A stretch of DNA of 64,000 nt, from positions 62,001 to 126,000 of the forward strand of contig JAHHDT010000001.1 in the NCBI GenBank assembly GCA_019739225.1, given 5' to 3'. The notes under the pieces were generated by a model. It was not told the DNA's origin. It made no database searches and worked only from the letters and a program-made list of their open reading frames with translations. Shown piece by piece: positions 1 to 8,614 of this stretch (positions are counted from its first letter, which is position 1; the number at the start of each line of letters is the position of its first letter). Origin of the DNA: Aquamicrobium sp. (GTDB lineage Bacteria; Pseudomonadota; Alphaproteobacteria; Rhizobiales; Rhizobiaceae). Position numbers and translations under genes: made by a program.

Positions 1-1581
1 GAAATTGTAGGTGCCGTCGAGGTCGCGCGTCACCGAGCCCCAGCGGCCGATCTGCTCGGCGCCGGGCGACAGCGAGGAAGTGTAGCGCATCAGCATGATG
101 TCGAAATCGTAGGTGCGCTGGCGCTGGAGATATTGGGCGCTGTCGACGATGCGGACCGTGGCGCGGATGCCGAGGCGCTCGAGCGTCCGGGCCCAGGCCA
201 TGGCCAGCGCCTGGCCGGACGGGCCGTTGAGCATGATCTCGAACGTCACCGGACGACCGTTAGCGTCGACGAGCTGCCGCCCGTCGAGCCTGTAGCCGGC
301 GGCTTTCAGCGCATCCATGCCGGTGCGCAGGAACTCCCGGTCGCGGCCGGAGCCGTCGGAGGCGGGAAGGGCGTAGGTGCCCTCCATGATCTCGGGCAGC
401 ACGGCGTCGGGGAAGTGGGCGAGCAGCGCGCGCTCGGCTGCACTTGCGGGCACGCCATGCGAGGAAAGCGACGATCCGTCATAATAGCTGCGCGTGCGCG
501 TATAGGCGCCATTGAACAGGTTGCGGTTCGCCCATTCGAAATCGAACAGGCCGGCCAGCGCCTGGCGGAAGGCGCGGTCCTCGAAGACCGGACGGCGGGT
601 GTTCATTACGAAACCGTACATGCCCGACGGCTGTTCGATCGGGAACGCGTCCTTTATCACCCGCCCGGCATTGGCGGCGGGGAAGTCGTAGCCGGTCGAC
701 CAGCGCCCGGTGTCGGTCTCCTCGAAAAGCGTGACGACGCCCTTCTTGAAGGCCTCGAACATCGTGTTGTCGTCGCGGATGTAGTTGATCCGGACCTCGT
801 CGTAATTGTCGAAGCCGCGCTTGGAGGGAATGTCCTTCGCCCAATAGTCCGGGTTGCGCTTCATTACGACCAGTTCGCCGGGACGCACGCTCTCGACCAC
901 GTAGGGGCCGGAGCCGATCATCGGTTCGAGCGACGACTTGTCGAAGCGGTCGCGGTCGGTCGCGTGTTCAGGCAGGATCGGCAGCATGGCGAGCAGCAGC
1001 GGCGCCTCGCGTCCCGCATCCGGCTTGAAGGTGAAACGCACCCCGTTCTCGCCGACTTTCTCGATCTTCTGCGCCGCCTTGATCCAGTTCTGGTAGATCG
1101 GCCGGGCCTTTTCCAGCAGGAGTTCCATCGAGAAGATGACATCGTCGGCCGTCACCGGCTCGCCATCGGAGAATTTCGCGCGCGGATCGAGCGTGAACTC
1201 GATGAAGCTGCGCTCCTCATCGGTTTCCACGGTTTTGGCGAGCAGCGGGTAGAGCGTGAAGGCCTCGTCGCGCGAGCGCGCCATGAGCGTCTCGAAGACG
1301 TTGTTGCCGAGGAACTGGTCGAACAGGCCCCGTGCGCCGTCGCCCTGGACGATGAACGGATTGAGGCTGTCGAAGGTGCCCTGCAGCGCATAGTCGATGC
1401 GCCCGCCCTTTGGCGCGTCCGGGTTCGCGTAGGGAAAATGCTGGAAGTCGGCCGGAAGGTCCGGCTCGCCATGCATGGCGATCGCGTGGCTCGGTCCTCC
1501 TGCCGCAGCGTCCGCCAGCGGGATAGGCAGCAGGAGGGCAAGCGCCAGGATGGCGGAAAGAGGCGACAGGCGCATGACCAT
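1..1581 (-). CDS. ABC transporter substrate-binding protein, family 5 (YejA-like), C-terminus cut by window edge
   Basis: Periplasmic binding component of an oligopeptide-type ABC importer. About 527 residues are present. The reading frame is open to base 1, so roughly the last 75-90 residues expected for a YejA-sized protein are missing. The ATG at 1581 gives MVMRLSPLSAILALALLLP, a typical signal peptide ending near ADAAA; in-frame ATGs at 1599 and 1575 are alternatives. After the signal come the segment HFPYANPDAPKGGR, characteristic of YejA-type proteins, and family 5 motifs such as KFSDGEPVTADDV. Its permease and ATPase partners are not in the window and may lie beyond the left edge. YejA relatives import peptides or microcin C in enterobacteria; the substrate here cannot be read from sequence. 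Confidence 0.88.
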   Translation of the reverse strand, partial: MVMRLSPLSAILALALLLPIPLADAAAGGPSHAIAMHGEPDLPADFQHFPYANPDAPKGGRIDYALQGTFDSLNPFIVQGDGARGLFDQFLGNNVFETLMARSRDEAFTLYPLLAKTVETDEERSFIEFTLDPRAKFSDGEPVTADDVIFSMELLLEKARPIYQNWIKAAQKIEKVGENGVRFTFKPDAGREAPLLLAMLPILPEHATDRDRFDKSSLEPMIGSGPYVVESVRPGELVVMKRNPDYWAKDIPSKRGFDNYDEVRINYIRDDNTMFEAFKKGVVTLFEETDTGRWSTGYDFPAANAGRVIKDAFPIEQPSGMYGFVMNTRRPVFEDRAFRQALAGLFDFEWANRNLFNGAYTRTRSYYDGSSLSSHGVPASAAERALLAHFPDAVLPEIMEGTYALPASDGSGRDREFLRTGMDALKAAGYRLDGRQLVDANGRPVTFEIMLNGPSGQALAMAWARTLERLGIRATVRIVDSAQYLQRQRTYDFDIMLMRYTSSLSPGAEQIGRWGSVTRDLDGTYNF

Positions 1582-1813
1582 GCTCCGGCACTGACCCATG
1601 TTGAAACGGCTGATTCGCCGGCACCGTAACATGGGAGGCGCGCGGGCAGGAATCCCCGCCTTGCGCGCCGCCAAATTTCGCCGCAGGTCTGGATTCCGGC
1701 AAGCTGGCGGTGTAACAGGCGCGAGGAGTCATGCTGTCGCCGCAATTGATCCGCAGTAGCGGGCCGACCGTCGGCGCGCGCCACAGCTCACTTTCTGAGA
1801 GGAAAACGACCCA

Positions 1814-2449
1814 ATGAACCGCCGCAAAACCAATGCGACCCGACTTTCCATCCTGGCCGCCGGTGCTCTTGGCGTCGCCGTGACCGCCACGCTGCCGGCC
1901 GCTGCGCAGCAACAGCAGCAGCAGCAGCTCCCGGAAGGCTGGTTCAAGGCCTGCAGCAAGCAGGAAGACGTGGACATCTGCAACGTGCAGAACATCAAGG
2001 TTGCCGATACCGGCCAGCTTCTCACCGGCATCAGCCTGATCGAGGTGAAGGGCAAGACGAACCGCCGCGTGTTCCAGGTGACCGTGCCGACCGGCCGCAT
2101 GGTGCCTCCCGGCATCGGCCTGCAGATCGATGGCGGCCAGGCCCAGAAGCTCGACTATATGCTTTGCCTGCCCGACCGCTGCATCGCGGAAGGCCAGCTC
2201 AACGACCAGCTCGTCGCTTCCTTCAAGCGCGGCTCGGAACTGACGCTGACCTCGGTCAACTTCCAGAACCAGGCGAACCCGATCAAGGTCTCGCTTGCAG
2301 GCTTCACGGCAGCCTTCGACGGCGAGCCGCTGCAGCAGTCGGATCTCGAGGACCGCCAGCGCCAGATCCAGGATTTCGTCAGCAAGAACACCGACGATTT
2401 CGCCAAGAAGCTGCGCGAAGAGCAGGAAAAGGCGAAGCAGGGCAACTAA
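1814..2449 (+). CDS. ialB: invasion-associated locus B (IalB) family protein
   Basis: A 211-residue exported protein of the IalB family, named from Bartonella but common in non-pathogenic Rhizobiales, where its role is unclear. Residues 1-34 form a signal peptide ending at PAAAQ, followed by an unusual glutamine run of about eight residues made mainly of CAG/CAA codons. The domain carries the paired cysteines expected of the family (FKACSKQEDVDICNVQ and MLCLPDRCIAEG). The C-terminus is a charged helix (DFAKKLREEQEKAKQGN). The start follows gagagg at about 1797. The gene ends 23 bases before a strong bidirectional terminator shared with hspQ on the other strand. Confidence 0.88.
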   Translation: MNRRKTNATRLSILAAGALGVAVTATLPAAAQQQQQQQLPEGWFKACSKQEDVDICNVQNIKVADTGQLLTGISLIEVKGKTNRRVFQVTVPTGRMVPPGIGLQIDGGQAQKLDYMLCLPDRCIAEGQLNDQLVASFKRGSELTLTSVNFQNQANPIKVSLAGFTAAFDGEPLQQSDLEDRQRQIQDFVSKNTDDFAKKLREEQEKAKQGN

Positions 2450-2471
2450 GGCCCCGCATCGTACCGGAAAC

Positions 2472-2502
2472 AAAAAAGCGGGCCGTCTGGCCCGCTTTTT
2501 TT
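2472..2502. terminator. bidirectional rho-independent terminator
   Basis: The stem gcgggcc-gtct-ggcccgc is flanked by six A on the left and seven T on the right, so it can end transcripts from both ialB (+) and hspQ (-). Confidence 0.9.
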
Positions 2503-2526
2503 ATGCCGCATGGGCGCAGAAGCCAG

Positions 2527-2859
2527 TCAGTGCTGGGCGCGGCCCTTGGGCGCGTAGTGTCCGTCGCTGGTCTTGTCGAAGAATTCGGCCAGTTGCGGAT
2601 GGCGCACCGGTTCGCCTGAACTGTCGTCGAGCAGGTTCTGCTCCGACACGTAGGCCACATATTCGCTTTCGTCGTTTTCCGCGAGAAGATGATAGAATGG
2701 CTGGTCCTTGCGCGGGCGCACCTCGGACGGGATCGCCTCGTACCATTCTTCGGTATTCGCGAACTCGGGATCGACGTCGAAAATCACGCCGCGGAACGGA
2801 AACAGGCGGTGCCGCACGACCTGTCCGATCCTGAATTTTGCTACTTTTGCTTCACGCAT
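2527..2859 (-). CDS. hspQ: heat shock protein HspQ (YccV-like, hemimethylated-DNA-binding fold)
   Basis: A 110-residue cytoplasmic HspQ homologue. In E. coli HspQ is a heat-inducible small protein that affects DnaA stability and acts as a specificity enhancer of Lon. The family signature RHRLFPFRGVIFDVDP occurs near residue 17, followed by the characteristic QPFYHLLAENDESEYVAYVS and NLL.D...G. The gene converges on ialB and shares its terminator. The length is normal for the family. No heat-shock promoter was recognised upstream. Confidence 0.92.
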   Translation of the reverse strand: MREAKVAKFRIGQVVRHRLFPFRGVIFDVDPEFANTEEWYEAIPSEVRPRKDQPFYHLLAENDESEYVAYVSEQNLLDDSSGEPVRHPQLAEFFDKTSDGHYAPKGRAQH

Positions 2860-2994
2860 TTCTTTGCACCATGGCTTCTATTTGGCGCATCGCAGCGCAC
2901 AATTCAATCCTTGCCGAGCTTGACGGACGGCGGCGGGCAGGGTAGCCGCGCTCCACCAGCCCCGAAGATCGACCGGTTATTTCCCAAGGTTGCC

Positions 2995-3957
2995 ATGGCA
3001 GACATCGTCGGACTCGTTCTGCCTTTCTTCGGCATGATTCTGCTTGGCGCGATCGCCGCGCGCATCACCCGCCAGCCGCTCGAAGCGCTGGGCTGGATGA
3101 ACACGTTCATCGTCTACATCGCATTGCCGGCTCTGTTCTTCCAGCTCATCGCGCGTACACCGATCGAGCAGTTGACGGAGTGGCGCTACATCTTCGGCGT
3201 GGTGCTTTCCACCTATCTGGTCTTCAGCCTGATGTTCGTGGGTTCGGTCATCGTTTCGCGCGGCGACATTGCCGAAAGCACGATCAAGGGGCTGGCGGCC
3301 GCCTACGGCAATATCGGCTATATGGGGCCGGGCCTCGCATTGCTTGCGCTGGGGCCAGAAGCCGCGGTGCCGGTGGCGCTGATCTTCTGTTTCGAGAACG
3401 TGCTGCATTTCGCGATCGCGCCGACGATGATGGCGCTGGCGGGCGACGAAAAGGCGTCGCCCGGCGAAGTGGCGCTCGGCGTCGTCAAGCGCATCGCGCT
3501 GCACCCGTTCATCATCGCCACCGCCGTCGGCGTGCTGGCGGCATGGCTGAAATACGAGCCGCCGGTGCCGGTGGCCCGGCTGCTCGAATATCTGGCGCAG
3601 GCCGCCGCCCCCTGCGCGCTGTTCGTCATGGGCGTAACGCTTGCCCTGCAGCCGCTGCGCCGCGTGCCGCGCGAACTCGGCGCGATCGTGACGCTCAAGC
3701 TCGTGGTGCACCCGATCCTTTGCTATGTGGTGCTCAGCCTGATCGGCAATTTTTCGGAAGTGTGGGTGTTTTCGGCGGTCCTGCTGGCGGGACTGCCGAC
3801 CGCGACGAACGTTTTCGTGATCGCCCAGCAATACGGTGTCTGGGTGCAGCGCGCCTCGGCGAGCCTGCTGCTGACCACCGTCCTGTCGGTCGTGTCGGTG
3901 ACCGGACTGCTCTATCTCATCCGCAGTGGGATACTTCCGCCGGACCTTTTTCCGTAA
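2995..3957 (+). CDS. AEC family transporter (auxin efflux carrier superfamily)
   Basis: A 320-residue integral membrane protein with about ten hydrophobic segments in two similar halves, as in the AEC/malonate-transporter family. The ATG at 2995 was chosen because the protein then begins directly with the first membrane helix (MADIVGLVLPFFGMILLGA); the frame is open further upstream to 2689, but that extension overlaps hspQ and looks non-coding. Typical family text includes YGNIGYMGPGLALLALGPEA and the C-terminal LPTATNVFVIAQQYGV. Bacterial AEC members export or import organic acids or amino acids; the substrate is unknown. It converges on the hydroxylase gene with only four bases between stop codons. 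Confidence 0.87.
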   Translation: MADIVGLVLPFFGMILLGAIAARITRQPLEALGWMNTFIVYIALPALFFQLIARTPIEQLTEWRYIFGVVLSTYLVFSLMFVGSVIVSRGDIAESTIKGLAAAYGNIGYMGPGLALLALGPEAAVPVALIFCFENVLHFAIAPTMMALAGDEKASPGEVALGVVKRIALHPFIIATAVGVLAAWLKYEPPVPVARLLEYLAQAAAPCALFVMGVTLALQPLRRVPRELGAIVTLKLVVHPILCYVVLSLIGNFSEVWVFSAVLLAGLPTATNVFVIAQQYGVWVQRASASLLLTTVLSVVSVTGLLYLIRSGILPPDLFP

Positions 3958-3961
3958 CTGG

Positions 3962-5146
3962 TCAGACCCTGAAAACGCTGCCGAAACCGCTGCCGGTGCG
4001 CAGCCCCTCGCGCATGAACAGCGCGCGCAGAGGCGGCGCGGCGCCCAAGAGGCTCAGCCCGGCCGTGCGCATGAGCTGCACCGGAAGCATGTCCGAAAGC
4101 AGCGAGCGGTTGAGCATGTTGACCGCCGAGGACCGCGCCAGAATGTCTGGCCGGCGACTGCGGTCGTAGGCTGAAAGTGCCGCCGAGGAGCCCGGATCGC
4201 CGGAATGGCGCATCACCGTGTCCAGCAGGCTTTCGACGTCGCGAATGCCGAGATTGAGCCCCTGGGCGCCGATCGGCGGGAAGATGTGCGCGGCCTCGCC
4301 GACGAGCGCGACGCGGTTCGCGGCAAAGCGGCGGGGAAGGGCGGAACTGAGCGGAAACACCTGCCGGCCAGGCTCGACGGTGACGCGCCCGAGCATGGAC
4401 TGCATGCGCTCCTCGACGACGAGCGACAGCTCTTCATCCGAAAGCCGAACCAGCTCCTCGGCGCGATGCGGGCGCGAGACCCAGACGAGGCTGGAGCGCT
4501 GTCCGTGCAGGGGCACAAGCGTGAACGGCCCGTCTTCGGTGTGGAACTCTGTCGACGTGTCGTTATGGGGTCGCGCGTGGGCGAAATCCAGCACGAGCGC
4601 CGACTGGCCTGTGCTGCCGGCACTGACGGCGATGCCGGCAGCCTCGCGCGCCGGCGACATCCGCCCGTCGGCCGCAACCGCGAGCCGGGCCGATATGGTC
4701 TGACCGTCGGCAAGCTCGGCCTCGATGATGTCGTCGCCGATTTTCCAGCCGGAGACCGTGGTTTCGGCGCGCTCGACGGCCCTGCTTGCCGAGACAGCCT
4801 CGTCGAGCGCGGCCAGCAGGCGGCGGTTGGGAATGTTGAGGCCGAAATAGTCCTCGCCGATCTCGCTGGCGCGGAAGGTGACGACGGGGCTGCGCAGCAG
4901 CCGCTGTGTCGCGTCGGCGATGCGCATGACCTTCAGGGGCGCGGCATCGGTGCGCAGCGCGTCGAGCAGGCCGAGTTCATCGAGGTAATCCAGAGACGGC
5001 TTCATCAACGCCGTCGTGCGCCGGTCGGCGAGATTGGCGGGTGGCCCTGCCAGCGCGACACGGAAACCGGCGCGCCCGAGCGAGAGGGCGGCCATGAACC
5101 CCACGGGGCCGGTTCCGGCGACGACGATGTCAGCTTCAATCTTCAT
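3962..5146 (-). CDS. FAD-dependent monooxygenase of the UbiH/UbiF/COQ6 family
   Basis: A 394-residue flavoprotein hydroxylase, probably acting on a ubiquinone precursor ring in the inner-membrane ubiquinone pathway. The Rossmann FAD motif GTGPVGFMAALSLGRAG starts at about residue 12. The middle motif AADGRMSPARE and the second FAD motif GEAAHIFPPIGAQGLNLG are both present. The start at 5146 is preferred over 5221 because ggagcagatc lies just before it and MKIEADIVV begins at the fold. It is transcribed away from the DUF2182 operon across an 84-base divergent region. Which ring position it hydroxylates (UbiH, UbiF, UbiI or UbiL role) cannot be assigned from sequence alone. Confidence 0.87.
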   Translation of the reverse strand: MKIEADIVVAGTGPVGFMAALSLGRAGFRVALAGPPANLADRRTTALMKPSLDYLDELGLLDALRTDAAPLKVMRIADATQRLLRSPVVTFRASEIGEDYFGLNIPNRRLLAALDEAVSASRAVERAETTVSGWKIGDDIIEAELADGQTISARLAVAADGRMSPAREAAGIAVSAGSTGQSALVLDFAHARPHNDTSTEFHTEDGPFTLVPLHGQRSSLVWVSRPHRAEELVRLSDEELSLVVEERMQSMLGRVTVEPGRQVFPLSSALPRRFAANRVALVGEAAHIFPPIGAQGLNLGIRDVESLLDTVMRHSGDPGSSAALSAYDRSRRPDILARSSAVNMLNRSLLSDMLPVQLMRTAGLSLLGAAPPLRALFMREGLRTGSGFGSVFRV

Positions 5147-5230
5147 GATCTGCTCCGCATGGTGCCCGTTTGGCATATAGGGCGGCGGGGCGATCTTGAT
5201 CAACGTGTCGAATTGGCCCATTGCGACGTC

Positions 5231-6124
5231 ATGAGCGAGTTGCGCGACGACTTTTCGAGGCTTGATGCGCCTGGCCGGATGGCCGCCGGGCTGGCAGGCC
5301 GCGCGAAGGTAATCGTCTATGCAAGCGTTGGCCTGGCCGTTGTCCTGTCATGGCTGGTACTTGCCGCCATCGCGCATCGGGTGTCACAGGGCGCGCTGCC
5401 GGCAACGCAGGGGCCTGGAGCCGACCTGCTGGCGGTGCTGCCTGACCTGCCGTTGCCGGCATTTCTGGAGCGCTTCTTCGCGCTCTGCCTGTCGCCGGTG
5501 CCCGCCGGGAACCCTGCGGCCGAATTTCTGGCGCTGCTGGCGATGTGGTTCCTGATGGCGCTGGCGATGATGCTGCCAACGGCTGCGCCGATGGTGCGCA
5601 CCTATTGCGAGATCGCCGATACCGCCGCCCGCAAGGGGGAACCGGTGGCGCATCCGCTGGTGCTGGTCGCAGGCTATCTCGGCGTGTGGCTTCTTGCATC
5701 CGCAATGTTTGCGGCCCTGACCGTGGCGCTGCGGCAGGCGGGCGCGGTTGCCGGTGCTCTGGGGCCGGTGGAGGCGTCGGTAGCCGCGCTGGCGCTGTTG
5801 CTGGCGGGGCTCTACCAGTTCAGCAGCCTGAAGGCGGCGTGCCTCGAAAAGTGCCGCAACCCGTTCACGGTGCTGTTCTCACGCTGGAGCGCGCGGCCCG
5901 CAGGCATCCTGCGCCTCGGGGCGGAACAGGGACTGTGGTGCCTGGGCTGCTGCTGGGCGCTGATGCTGGTGATGTTCGCCGTTGGGCTCATGAACATCTT
6001 CTGGATGGCGCTGTTGGCGGTCTTCAGTCTTGTGGAAAAAGAAACGACGGGTGCGCTGCCAACGCGGCTCGCCGGCGCGATATTGCTTGTCTGGGCAACC
6101 GCGCTGCTTGTAGTTTCGTGGTAG
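5231..6124 (+). CDS. DUF2182 integral membrane protein (predicted metal-binding)
   Basis: A 297-residue protein with about seven hydrophobic segments, matching what I know of the DUF2182 family (annotated as predicted metal-binding integral membrane proteins). Diagnostic motifs are YQFSSLKAACLEKCRNP in the centre and GLWCLGCCWALM near residue 240, giving at least five conserved cysteines placed at helix ends. The ATG at 5231 was chosen because the long upstream extension of the frame overlaps the divergent hydroxylase. It is followed after 14 bases by a DUF1326 gene, then pcs and a quinone reductase, so it heads a four-gene operon. No biochemical function is established to my knowledge; a cysteine-based metal or thiol role is inference. 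Confidence 0.82.
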   Translation: MSELRDDFSRLDAPGRMAAGLAGRAKVIVYASVGLAVVLSWLVLAAIAHRVSQGALPATQGPGADLLAVLPDLPLPAFLERFFALCLSPVPAGNPAAEFLALLAMWFLMALAMMLPTAAPMVRTYCEIADTAARKGEPVAHPLVLVAGYLGVWLLASAMFAALTVALRQAGAVAGALGPVEASVAALALLLAGLYQFSSLKAACLEKCRNPFTVLFSRWSARPAGILRLGAEQGLWCLGCCWALMLVMFAVGLMNIFWMALLAVFSLVEKETTGALPTRLAGAILLVWATALLVVSW

Positions 6125-6138
6125 CCGAGGAGGTGGCG

Positions 6139-6753
6139 ATGGCCGAAACAAGTTGGGCGATGAAGGGGGAGCTGGTGCTGTCATGCAACTGCACCGTCTT
6201 CTGCCCCTGCGTCCTGTCGCTCGGCCAGCATCCGCCGACGGAGGGATATTGCCAGACCTGGGCGGGGTTCCGCATCGATTCCGGCCATTTCGGCGATGTC
6301 GACCTGTCCGGGCTCAATCTCGGGCTCATCATGGAAATCCCCGGCTATATGAGCCGCGGCAACTGGACGGCGGGCTTGTTCGTCGACGAGCGCGCGTCGA
6401 TCTACGCGCAGAAGGCGATCGGCAAGATATTTTCCGGCAAGGCCGGCGGCACCACGGGGCTGCTGTCGATCCTCGTCGGCAAGTTCCTCGGCATCGAGCG
6501 CGCGCCGATCAGCTACGAGGTGCGCGACAAGACCCGCATCTTCCAGATTCCGAAGATCATCGACGGTGCGGTGACGCCGATCCCCGGCAAGACCCGCGAC
6601 GACGACACGGTCATCACCAATTCCGAATACTGGATCGCGCCGGAGATCATCGTCGCCAAATCCGACAAGAGCCGACTGCGCGCCTTCGGCCGCAACTGGA
6701 ACTTTGCCGGGCGCTCCGCCGAAATCTGCAAGCTGGACTGGCGCGGACCGTGA
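6139..6753 (+). CDS. DUF1326 domain-containing protein with CxCx3CxC motif
   Basis: A 204-residue soluble protein of the DUF1326 family. The N-terminus holds a dense cysteine motif, SCNCTVFCPC (Cys16, 18, 22, 24), plus Cys38, resembling a thiol metal-binding site. The rest is a beta-rich domain with no catalytic motif I recognise. No signal peptide is evident. The start follows gaggaggtggcg, and the stop overlaps the GTG start of pcs by four bases (GTGA), indicating translational coupling. Pairing with a DUF2182 membrane protein recurs in other bacteria as far as I know, which suggests the two act together, perhaps in metal handling; this is inference. Confidence 0.85.
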   Translation: MAETSWAMKGELVLSCNCTVFCPCVLSLGQHPPTEGYCQTWAGFRIDSGHFGDVDLSGLNLGLIMEIPGYMSRGNWTAGLFVDERASIYAQKAIGKIFSGKAGGTTGLLSILVGKFLGIERAPISYEVRDKTRIFQIPKIIDGAVTPIPGKTRDDDTVITNSEYWIAPEIIVAKSDKSRLRAFGRNWNFAGRSAEICKLDWRGP

Positions 6754-7520
6754 CAGACGACCTATCGCCGAAAAAGAAGTTCTCGCAGCGCATTCCGAGA
6801 CCGAAGAAGAAGGTGACGTGGCCGCAGGCGCGCGCCTTTTCCGTCCACCTGCTGACGGCTTCGGGCTCGTTCCTGGCCTTCCTGTCGCTGGTCTCCGCCG
6901 CCGAGAAGCAGTGGACGGCCATGTTCCTGTGGCTCGGCCTCGCGCTGTTCGTCGACGGTATCGACGGACCGATCGCGCGCAAACTCGAGGTCAAGGAAGT
7001 GCTGCCGACATGGTCGGGCGAGATGCTCGACAACATCATCGACTACGTGACCTACGTGCTGATCCCGGCCTTCGCGCTTTATCAGAGCGGCTTCATGGGC
7101 GAGGGGCTGTCGTTCCTGTCGGCGGCGATCATCGTCGTGTCCAGCGCGATCTACTATGCCGATACCGGGATGAAGACGAAGGAGAACTTCTTCAAGGGGT
7201 TCCCCGTGGTCTGGAACATGGTCGTGTTCACCCTGTTCGTGATCCATCCCGGCGAATGGATCTCTTTCGGCATCGTCGTGATCGCGGCAATCCTTTCGTT
7301 CGCGCCGGTCAATTTCCTGCATCCGGTGCGCGTCAAGCGGCTGCGGCCGTTGAACCTCGGCATTTTCCTCGTCTGGTGCGTTCTCGGCGTCGTGGCGCTG
7401 CTCCAGCAGATGGATTCGTCGCAGATCGTGCGCATCGGTGTCGGCATCACGGGCGTCTACCTGTTCGTGATCGGCGGCATCATGCAGCTTTTCCCAAAAC
7501 TCGGACTGAAAAAGGAATGA
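6750..7520 (+). CDS. pcs: phosphatidylcholine synthase
   Basis: A 256-residue inner-membrane enzyme that condenses CDP-diacylglycerol with choline to form phosphatidylcholine and CMP (EC 2.7.8.24), the one-step route typical of rhizobia, Brucella and relatives. Family text includes VDGIDGPIARKLEVKE, a divergent CDP-alcohol phosphotransferase motif (DGxxGxxARxx), followed by MLDNIIDYVTYVLIPA. Eight hydrophobic segments are visible. The GTG start at 6750 overlaps the previous stop; the frame is open upstream but out of register with coding DUF1326. The next gene begins one base after the stop, so pcs sits inside a tightly coupled operon. Confidence 0.93.
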   Translation: MTDDLSPKKKFSQRIPRPKKKVTWPQARAFSVHLLTASGSFLAFLSLVSAAEKQWTAMFLWLGLALFVDGIDGPIARKLEVKEVLPTWSGEMLDNIIDYVTYVLIPAFALYQSGFMGEGLSFLSAAIIVVSSAIYYADTGMKTKENFFKGFPVVWNMVVFTLFVIHPGEWISFGIVVIAAILSFAPVNFLHPVRVKRLRPLNLGIFLVWCVLGVVALLQQMDSSQIVRIGVGITGVYLFVIGGIMQLFPKLGLKKE

Positions 7521-7521
7521 C

Positions 7522-8499
7522 ATGGCCAAGGCGATACGCGTTCACGAGCACGGAGGGCCCGAGGTCCTGCGCTACGAGGATCATGACGCAGGCAAGCCCG
7601 GCAAAGGCGAGGCGCTGATCCGGCATACGGCCATCGGACTGAACTTTCTCGATACCTATTTCCGCTCCGGGCTTTATCCGGCCCCGGCGGGGCTGCCGCT
7701 CATCCCCGGCAACGAGGCCGCCGGCGAGGTGCTCGAGGTGGGCGAGGGCGTCGACTGGGTCAAACCCGGCGACCGCGTCGCCTATGTCGGGGGGCTCGGG
7801 GCCTATGCGCAGGAGCGCGTCATCGCGGCCGACCGGCTGGTGAAGGTGCCGGACGGTATCTCTGATGAAGACGCGGCCGGCATGATGCTCAAGGGCATGA
7901 CCGCGGAGTACCTGCTTTTGCGCACCTATCCCGTGAAGCCGGGCGACACGGTGCTCTACCACGCGGCTGCCGGCGGCGTCGGTCTCATCTTCGGCCAGTG
8001 GGCGCGCAAGCTCGGCGTGACGCTGATCGGGACCGTCGGATCGGCCGAAAAGGCCGAACTGGCGAAAGCGCATGGCTACGAGCACGTCATCAACTACAGC
8101 GAAGAGGATTTCGTCGCCCGGGTGAAGGAAATCACCGGCGGCAAGATGTGCGACGTGGTCTACGATTCCGTCGGCAAGGACACGTTCCCGGCCTCGCTCG
8201 ACTGTCTGCGTGCGCGCGGCATGTTCGTCAGCTTCGGCCAGTCGTCGGGACCGATCCCGCCGTTCAACATGGCGATCCTGTCGCAGAAGGGGTCGCTCTA
8301 CGCCACGCGGCCGACGCTGTTCCAGTACATCGCCACGCGTGACGAGCTGGAGGCCTCGGCCAATGCGCTGTTCGATGTGGTGAAGTCCGGCGACGTGAAG
8401 ATCAGGGTCAACCAGCGCTACGCACTGGCCGACGCCGCCAAGGCGCATGCCGATCTGGAAGGCCGCAAAACCACCGGCACTACGGTGCTGATCCCCTAG
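7522..8499 (+). CDS. NADPH:quinone oxidoreductase (zeta-crystallin type, MDR superfamily)
   Basis: A 325-residue zinc-independent medium-chain reductase that reduces quinones with NADPH by one electron in characterised relatives. The N-terminal GroES-like half begins MAKAIRVHEHGGPEVL. The nucleotide-binding half carries AAAGGVGLIFGQWA near residue 150 (AxxGGVG signature) and the family segment NYSEEDFVARVKEITGG. Zinc-ligand cysteines are absent, as expected for Qor. It is the last gene of the DUF2182-DUF1326-pcs-qor operon, with one base between pcs and its ATG. Confidence 0.9.
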   Translation: MAKAIRVHEHGGPEVLRYEDHDAGKPGKGEALIRHTAIGLNFLDTYFRSGLYPAPAGLPLIPGNEAAGEVLEVGEGVDWVKPGDRVAYVGGLGAYAQERVIAADRLVKVPDGISDEDAAGMMLKGMTAEYLLLRTYPVKPGDTVLYHAAAGGVGLIFGQWARKLGVTLIGTVGSAEKAELAKAHGYEHVINYSEEDFVARVKEITGGKMCDVVYDSVGKDTFPASLDCLRARGMFVSFGQSSGPIPPFNMAILSQKGSLYATRPTLFQYIATRDELEASANALFDVVKSGDVKIRVNQRYALADAAKAHADLEGRKTTGTTVLIP

Positions 8500-8536
8500 G
8501 GCACGGCATGCTCGTTTCAGGTTTCGGCGGGGTCGC

Positions 8537-8580
8537 GACAGCTCCTGACAGTCAGTTGTCAGGAGCTGTCTGGTATACCC
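8537..8580 (+). promoter_or_regulatory. 14-bp palindromic operator next to an extended -10, upstream of GST
   Basis: A perfect inverted repeat, gacagctcctgaca / tgtcaggagctgtc with a 6-base spacer (8537-8570), lies beside TGG-TATACC (8572-8579), which fits an extended -10 element. The core TCCTGACA-N6-TGTCAGGA and the following bases recur at 27249-27286 in front of the GFA-family gene, with 19 of 24 bases identical from TGTCAGGAGC to CCC. This suggests a shared regulator. Confidence 0.6.
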
Positions 8581-8614
8581 AATTCATCGAAACGATGAAT
8601 GCGAGGAAACAGCT

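Noticed and set aside
133-1629. 498-codon plus-strand open frame opposite the binding-protein gene
   Set aside because: The minus strand encodes a clear family 5 binding protein with signal peptide; the plus frame is an Arg/Val/Gly-rich antisense frame typical of GC-rich codon use.
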